Origin: Dehalococcoidia bacterium
GTDB lineage: Bacteria > Chloroflexota > Dehalococcoidia > Dehalococcoidales > RBG-16-60-22
Direction: 5' to 3'
NCBI GenBank assembly: GCA_011174815.1
Contig: DUFF01000071.1
Location: 1-39,875, forward strand
Length of the DNA stretch: 39,875 nt
Shown: positions 36,238 to 39,875 of the stretch, one piece after another
Layout: each line of letters opens with the position of its first letter
How positions within the stretch are numbered: position 1 is the first letter of the stretch
Notes under the pieces: model-generated
Database searches by the model: none
What the model was told of the DNA's origin: nothing
The model's input: the letters and a program-made list of their open reading frames with translations, nothing else
Made by a program: the position numbers and the translations under genes

Positions 36238-37618
36238 CGACAAGTTGCCCCCTCACGATATTGATGCTGAGGAAGCAATCATCGGTTCGCTGCTCATCGA
36301 TGGCACCGCGATCTACAGAATTGCCACGTTTCTAAAAAAGACTGATTTTTATCATGAGCGTAACCAGTGGCTGTATGAGGCCTGCCTTGCGCTCTATGAA
36401 CGTAATGAAGCGATAAACCAGATTACCGTGGCGCAGGAACTGTCCCGGCGCGACAGACTGGAGACAGCTGGTGGTGCCGCCTTCCTGAGCCACCTCATCT
36501 CAGTGTGTCCGACGCCGCTGGACATCGAGCACTATGCCCAGATTGTCTACCGACTGTCCATTATGCGTGGGCTTATCGGTGCCGCCGACCAGATTGCCCG
36601 TGTCGGCTACGAAGCCGGTCCGGACGTGGACACCAGTCTGAGTCGGGCGGAAGACATTCTATTTCGGCTACGCCACGGACACGGCGAGCGTGACTTTGTC
36701 CATATCCGCCAGGTTCTGGACAAGTATTTTGAGGCAGCCCCGCCGCCGGAGGAAGAAGGCCATGCTCGCGAGCAGACGCCCTACGTGCTTTCTAACTTTG
36801 TTGGCCTGGATGAATTTCTGGGAGGCTTTCAGCGCTCCGACCTGGTCATCATTGCCGGCCGTCCCAGCATGGGAAAGTCCAGCTTTGCCCTCAGCGTTGC
36901 CCGGAACGTAGCTGTGGAGCAAAAGGCGTGCGTGGCTCTGTTCAGCCTGGAGATGGCCAGGGATTCGATAGTCTTGCGCCTTCTATCGAGTGAATCCGGT
37001 GTGAATTCGCGGCGGGTCAGGTTTGGTCTTCATACCGAGGACGAGGAAAGGCGTATCATGGAGGCCACCGGTCTCCTTTCCGAATCGGCCATTTTCCTCG
37101 ATGATTCCCCGCAGCTGAGAGTGGTGGAAATGCGCAGTAAAGCTCGCCGACTCTACTTTGAGCGGGGTTTGGACCTGATTATCGTTGATTATCTGCAGCT
37201 GATGCAGGGTGACGGGCGGGGTGAAAACCGCGTTCAGGAAATCAGCTACATTTCCCGTTCCCTTAAAGCGCTTTCCCGCGAGCTGAACGTGCCGGTAATC
37301 GCGGTATCGCAGCTCAGCCGGGCGGTGGAATGGCGGGCATCACACATTCCGCAGCTGGCGGACCTCAGGGAAAGTGGCAGCATTGAGCAGGATGCTGATG
37401 TTGTTATCTTCATCTACCGTGACGAGTATTATCACAGTGAGGAAGAATGGCAACTGCAGCATCCAGACCGGGAGTACCCTCGTGAAGAAGCGGATATCAT
37501 TGTGGCCAAGAACCGGAATGGTCCTACCGGACAGATAAAGTTGCGTTTCCGGCACAATCTGGCCACGTTCTACAATTATGAATACCCAGTAAGTAGCGAA
37601 GAGCCGACGTTGCTATGA
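36230..37618 (+). CDS. dnaB: Replicative DNA helicase DnaB
   Basis: 462 residues. An N-terminal DnaB domain (PPHDIDAEEAIIGSLLID) is followed by the RecA-like helicase core: Walker A G210-RPSMGKS217, LEMARDSI, Walker B DLIIVDYLQLMQGDG and the late VSQLSRAVEWR...LADLRESGSIEQDADVV. It unwinds the replication fork. GTG 36230 overlaps rplI by 8 nt with a GGAG site before it; the stop overlaps the dnaD-like gene by 4 nt (ATGA). Confidence 0.97.
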   Translation: MYNDKLPPHDIDAEEAIIGSLLIDGTAIYRIATFLKKTDFYHERNQWLYEACLALYERNEAINQITVAQELSRRDRLETAGGAAFLSHLISVCPTPLDIEHYAQIVYRLSIMRGLIGAADQIARVGYEAGPDVDTSLSRAEDILFRLRHGHGERDFVHIRQVLDKYFEAAPPPEEEGHAREQTPYVLSNFVGLDEFLGGFQRSDLVIIAGRPSMGKSSFALSVARNVAVEQKACVALFSLEMARDSIVLRLLSSESGVNSRRVRFGLHTEDEERRIMEATGLLSESAIFLDDSPQLRVVEMRSKARRLYFERGLDLIIVDYLQLMQGDGRGENRVQEISYISRSLKALSRELNVPVIAVSQLSRAVEWRASHIPQLADLRESGSIEQDADVVIFIYRDEYYHSEEEWQLQHPDREYPREEADIIVAKNRNGPTGQIKLRFRHNLATFYNYEYPVSSEEPTLL

Positions 37619-38325
37619 GCCAGTTCCGCGGGTTTCCAGCCAGAATGGAATTCACCCCCATCCCCAATTATTTTCTCAGCGCTTTGCTGCCTCAGATAGA
37701 TGATATCTGGGAGTTGAAAACAACCCTGCACGTGCTGGCGACGCTCTATCGTAAAAAAGGCTATCCGCGCTTTGTTACCGGCAATGAGCTGCTGGGGAAT
37801 GACGGGCTGATGAAAAGCCTGAAAAAGGAAGGCGAAGCGGCAGAAGAGGTGCTGCGCCAGTCGTTGCAGATGGCCAGCCAGCGGGGAACCTTCATTCACA
37901 TTGCTCTGGAAAGGGACGGCATAGCCGAAGACGTCTATCTTCTAAACACTGAATCGGATCGAAAAGCCGCCGCCAGAATTGAAAGCGGTGAATTGAAGTT
38001 GAGCGGGCTCAAGGCCGTTGAGAAAGGCCGCGTTGCGCTTGAGGAACCGCCGGATATCTTCACCATGTATGAGCAGAATATCGGGATGCTGACCCCGATA
38101 ATCGCCGATGAGCTGCGCGAGGCGGAAAAGCTGTACCCGGAAAGCTGGCTCAGGGACGCCATCAAGGAAGCGGCGGCTCTGAACAAGCGCAACATCCGGT
38201 ATATCACTCGCATTCTGGAACGCTGGTCATCCGAAGGGAAGACTGATGGAACATATCAGCGAGTTTCTAAAAAGGGTCCAGATAAATACCTCAAACAGAG
38301 GTACGGACACATGGTCCGACGTTGA
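37615..38325 (+). CDS. DnaD-domain replication initiation protein
   Basis: 236 residues. The C-terminal part FTMYEQNIGMLTPIIADELREAEKLYPESWLRDAIKEAAALNKRNIRYITRILERW is a standard DnaD/DnaB_2 domain with the YxxxIG motif; the N-terminal ~120 residues look like a winged-helix region. Such proteins bind DNA and help load the helicase at origins or restart sites. It starts within dnaB (ATGA overlap) and overlaps the DnaC-like gene by 80 nt, so the three are one operon. Confidence 0.85.
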   Translation: MSQFRGFPARMEFTPIPNYFLSALLPQIDDIWELKTTLHVLATLYRKKGYPRFVTGNELLGNDGLMKSLKKEGEAAEEVLRQSLQMASQRGTFIHIALERDGIAEDVYLLNTESDRKAAARIESGELKLSGLKAVEKGRVALEEPPDIFTMYEQNIGMLTPIIADELREAEKLYPESWLRDAIKEAAALNKRNIRYITRILERWSSEGKTDGTYQRVSKKGPDKYLKQRYGHMVRR

Positions 38326-39640
38326 GGAAGCTCAATCCCCGAGCGCCAACTGCCCTGTCTGCAAGGGAGCCGGGGTGGTCCATCCGCTACTGCCTTCCGG
38401 GAAGCCGGATTTCAGTCGGGTGGTGCCCTGCCGTTGCGTAAAGGGAGGGCTCGATGATGATAGGCTGGCCCGCCTGAAGCGGTACAGCAACCTGGGAACA
38501 CTCGATCGGTTCAACTTTCAAAACTTGGAGCCCCAGGGCAGGAGCGGGAACCCGAAGAACCAGGAGCAGTTCAGGAAGGTCTACGAAGCGGCGAAAACAT
38601 TTGCCGCTGAACCTGAGGGATGGCTGTTGCTCATCGGTCCCAGCGGGAGCGGCAAAACGCACCTAGCCGCGGCCATTGCCAACGAGCGCATCAGTCGCGG
38701 TCTGCCTGCCTTCTACATCACCGCACCCGACCTTCTCGACCATTTGCGTGCCGCCTTCAATCCCGGCAGCGAAATTCCCTATGACGAGTTTTTTGACCAG
38801 GTACGGAACGCCCCGCTGTTAGTTCTTGACGATTTCGGCGTTCAGAGCAGTACGCCATGGGCGAGGGAGAAACTGGACCAGTTGCTGACCTATCGCTTTA
38901 ACAGCAAACTGCCGACGGTGATTGTGCCCATCGTTCCGTTGGAACAGATGGAGGAAAGGTTGCAGACCCGCCTGACTGACCCGGAACTGAGCAAAGTCTG
39001 TGTCATTGAAAAGAAGCAGCCCGTGTCCCTGGAATATACCTGGGGCCCGGAATTCGAGCTCCAGAAAAGCATGACCTTCAAAAATTTTGATCTGCAACGG
39101 CCTAATCTCTCGCCAGAACAACTTGAGAATCTTGAAATGGCATATCGTGCAGCTTTAAACTTTGCTCAATTACCCGATGGTTGGCTTGTGTTGCAGGGAG
39201 AGAACGGGTGCGGTAAAACCCATCTTGCGGCTGCTATTGTGAATTACCAATTTCAGGCCGAAAAACCAGCATTATTCATCGTAGTTCCAGAGTTTCTCGA
39301 CCATTTACGTTCTGCATTCAACCCAGATAGAAAAGTGTCCTATGACGATTTATTTGAGATAGTGAAGACGGCGCCTATGCTTGTCTTGGATGACTTTGGC
39401 GAGCAGACTGCTACACCGTGGGCACGAGAGAAACTTTATCAGATAATGAACTATCGCTACAATGCAAGGCTGCCAACTGTAATTACCACCGTTTATACCC
39501 TGGATGAGGACGAGATTGAGGGCCGTATTGCATCTAGATTGATAGACGGTAGGCGAAGCAATTTTTTACATATTATTGCACCTGACTATCGCAGTGATGC
39601 ATTGAGCCAGAAGAGGGCTTCCCGCCGCAGGAGCCGTTAG
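38246..39640 (+). CDS. DnaC/DnaI-like helicase loader with two tandem AAA+ ATPase domains
   Basis: 464 residues, roughly twice the core of a DnaC/DnaI loader. Cys pairs C36/C39 and C62/C64 form a probable zinc finger. ATPase 1: Walker A GPSGSGKT (131-138), Walker B LLVLDD (191-196). ATPase 2: GENGCGKT (318-325), MLVLDD (378-383). Both share DLLDHLRAAFNP-like and TPWAREKL stretches, so they are copies. The usual sensor-1 asparagine is replaced (PTVIVPIV; PTVITTVY). The second module's DNA is clearly more AT-rich. It overlaps the dnaD-like gene by 80 nt; GAAGGGAAG precedes ATG 38246. It probably loads DnaB. Confidence 0.88.
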   Translation: MEHISEFLKRVQINTSNRGTDTWSDVEEAQSPSANCPVCKGAGVVHPLLPSGKPDFSRVVPCRCVKGGLDDDRLARLKRYSNLGTLDRFNFQNLEPQGRSGNPKNQEQFRKVYEAAKTFAAEPEGWLLLIGPSGSGKTHLAAAIANERISRGLPAFYITAPDLLDHLRAAFNPGSEIPYDEFFDQVRNAPLLVLDDFGVQSSTPWAREKLDQLLTYRFNSKLPTVIVPIVPLEQMEERLQTRLTDPELSKVCVIEKKQPVSLEYTWGPEFELQKSMTFKNFDLQRPNLSPEQLENLEMAYRAALNFAQLPDGWLVLQGENGCGKTHLAAAIVNYQFQAEKPALFIVVPEFLDHLRSAFNPDRKVSYDDLFEIVKTAPMLVLDDFGEQTATPWAREKLYQIMNYRYNARLPTVITTVYTLDEDEIEGRIASRLIDGRRSNFLHIIAPDYRSDALSQKRASRRRSR

Positions 39641-39767
39641 GCCTTTTCGCCGTCTCACGGGTTTCATTTTACAATTAAGCAGTCGATATGCCATATTATT
39701 CGAGGTCTGGGAAGAGAAATCTTGAGAATTTCATGAAATACCCCACACCATAAATTCGGAGAGAGCC

Positions 39768-39875
39768 GTGTCAATAAGGGAAATCGGATGCTGCGGCGCG
39801 TATTGTAAGACCTGTCGTGAATCGAGTACAGGAAGCATTTGCCGTGGTTGCAAACTGGGATATGAAAACGGAGAA
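39768..39875 (+). CDS. DUF3795-like cysteine-rich protein (partial)
   Basis: Starts at GTG 39768 with GGAGAG 4 nt upstream and runs off the right edge after 36 codons. The visible part, IGCCGAYCKTCRES and ICRGCKLGYE, matches the N-terminal Cys pattern of DUF3795 proteins, probably metal-binding, with no known function. The 127 nt before it contain no supported gene; a 4-bp hairpin (CCGT-CTC-ACGG) near 39653 with TTTCATTTT after it may be a weak terminator for the dnaC-like gene. Confidence 0.65.
   Translation, partial: MSIREIGCCGAYCKTCRESSTGSICRGCKLGYENGE

Overview
The window (39,875 bases) looks like a chromosomal segment of an anaerobic bacterium. No rRNA, tRNA, IS element or CRISPR array was recognised. 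Evidence for anaerobic life is gene content: two molybdopterin oxidoreductases, indolepyruvate:ferredoxin oxidoreductase, a tyrosine phenol-lyase, a 4Fe-4S/DUF362 protein, and no oxygen-dependent enzyme. The mix of a DnaD-type primosome protein with large catabolic operons (TRAP transporter, BKACE, enolase-superfamily dehydratase) suggests Chloroflexota, perhaps a Dehalococcoidia-like lineage. That placement is inference from gene content only.

Layout. (1) 1-8917, all on the minus strand: HD-domain protein, ATC-hydrolase-like protein, beta-keto acid cleavage enzyme, SAF-domain homoserine-dehydrogenase-like protein, SDR, tyrosine phenol-lyase, molybdopterin oxidoreductase and its 4Fe-4S subunit (cut by the window edge). 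This reads as an amino-acid/aromatic catabolic cluster. (2) 9065-10377, plus: a RidA-like protein and a KduD-like SDR behind a clear promoter with a 14-bp palindrome between -35 and -10. (3) 10397-14120, minus: an MFS carboxylate transporter, a PiT phosphate transporter with its DUF47/PhoU-like partner, and a decayed 3' remnant of an enolase-superfamily gene. (4) 14252-15080, plus: a small SHOCT membrane protein and a rhodanese lipoprotein. (5) 15091-18086, minus: carboxymuconolactone-decarboxylase-like protein, iorA and iorB. (6) 18214-22914, plus: a complete TRAP transporter (P, Q, M) followed by a class III aminotransferase, with a strong stem-loop between dctP and dctQ. (7) 23245-28574, plus: a second, DMSO-reductase-type molybdopterin oxidoreductase, a rhamnonate-dehydratase-like enolase-superfamily protein, an amidohydrolase and a metallo-beta-lactamase-fold protein. 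(8) 28601-31973, minus: a DUF362/ferredoxin protein directly abutting a ThDP-dependent enzyme, then DUF167. (9) 32071-39640, plus: an M20 amidohydrolase leading into housekeeping genes plsX, trxA, trxB, rplI, dnaB, a dnaD-like gene and a DnaC-like loader. The start of a DUF3795 gene lies at the right edge.

How it may work together. TRAP uptake of an organic acid plus lyases, dehydrogenases, a BKACE and molybdoenzymes would feed carbon from amino and hydroxy acids into 2-oxoacids and acyl-CoA, with electrons passing to ferredoxin. The specific substrates cannot be read from sequence. The right end is a compact replication/redox operon with short gene overlaps.

Most unusual points: a DnaC-like loader with two tandem AAA+ ATPase modules whose second half is far more AT-rich; a Mo oxidoreductase/Fe-S pair just downstream of tyrosine phenol-lyase; several family members lacking a signature residue (RidA without its arginine, a CMD protein without its histidine, an MBL protein without the second histidine of HxHxDH); and the dctP-dctQ stem-loop.
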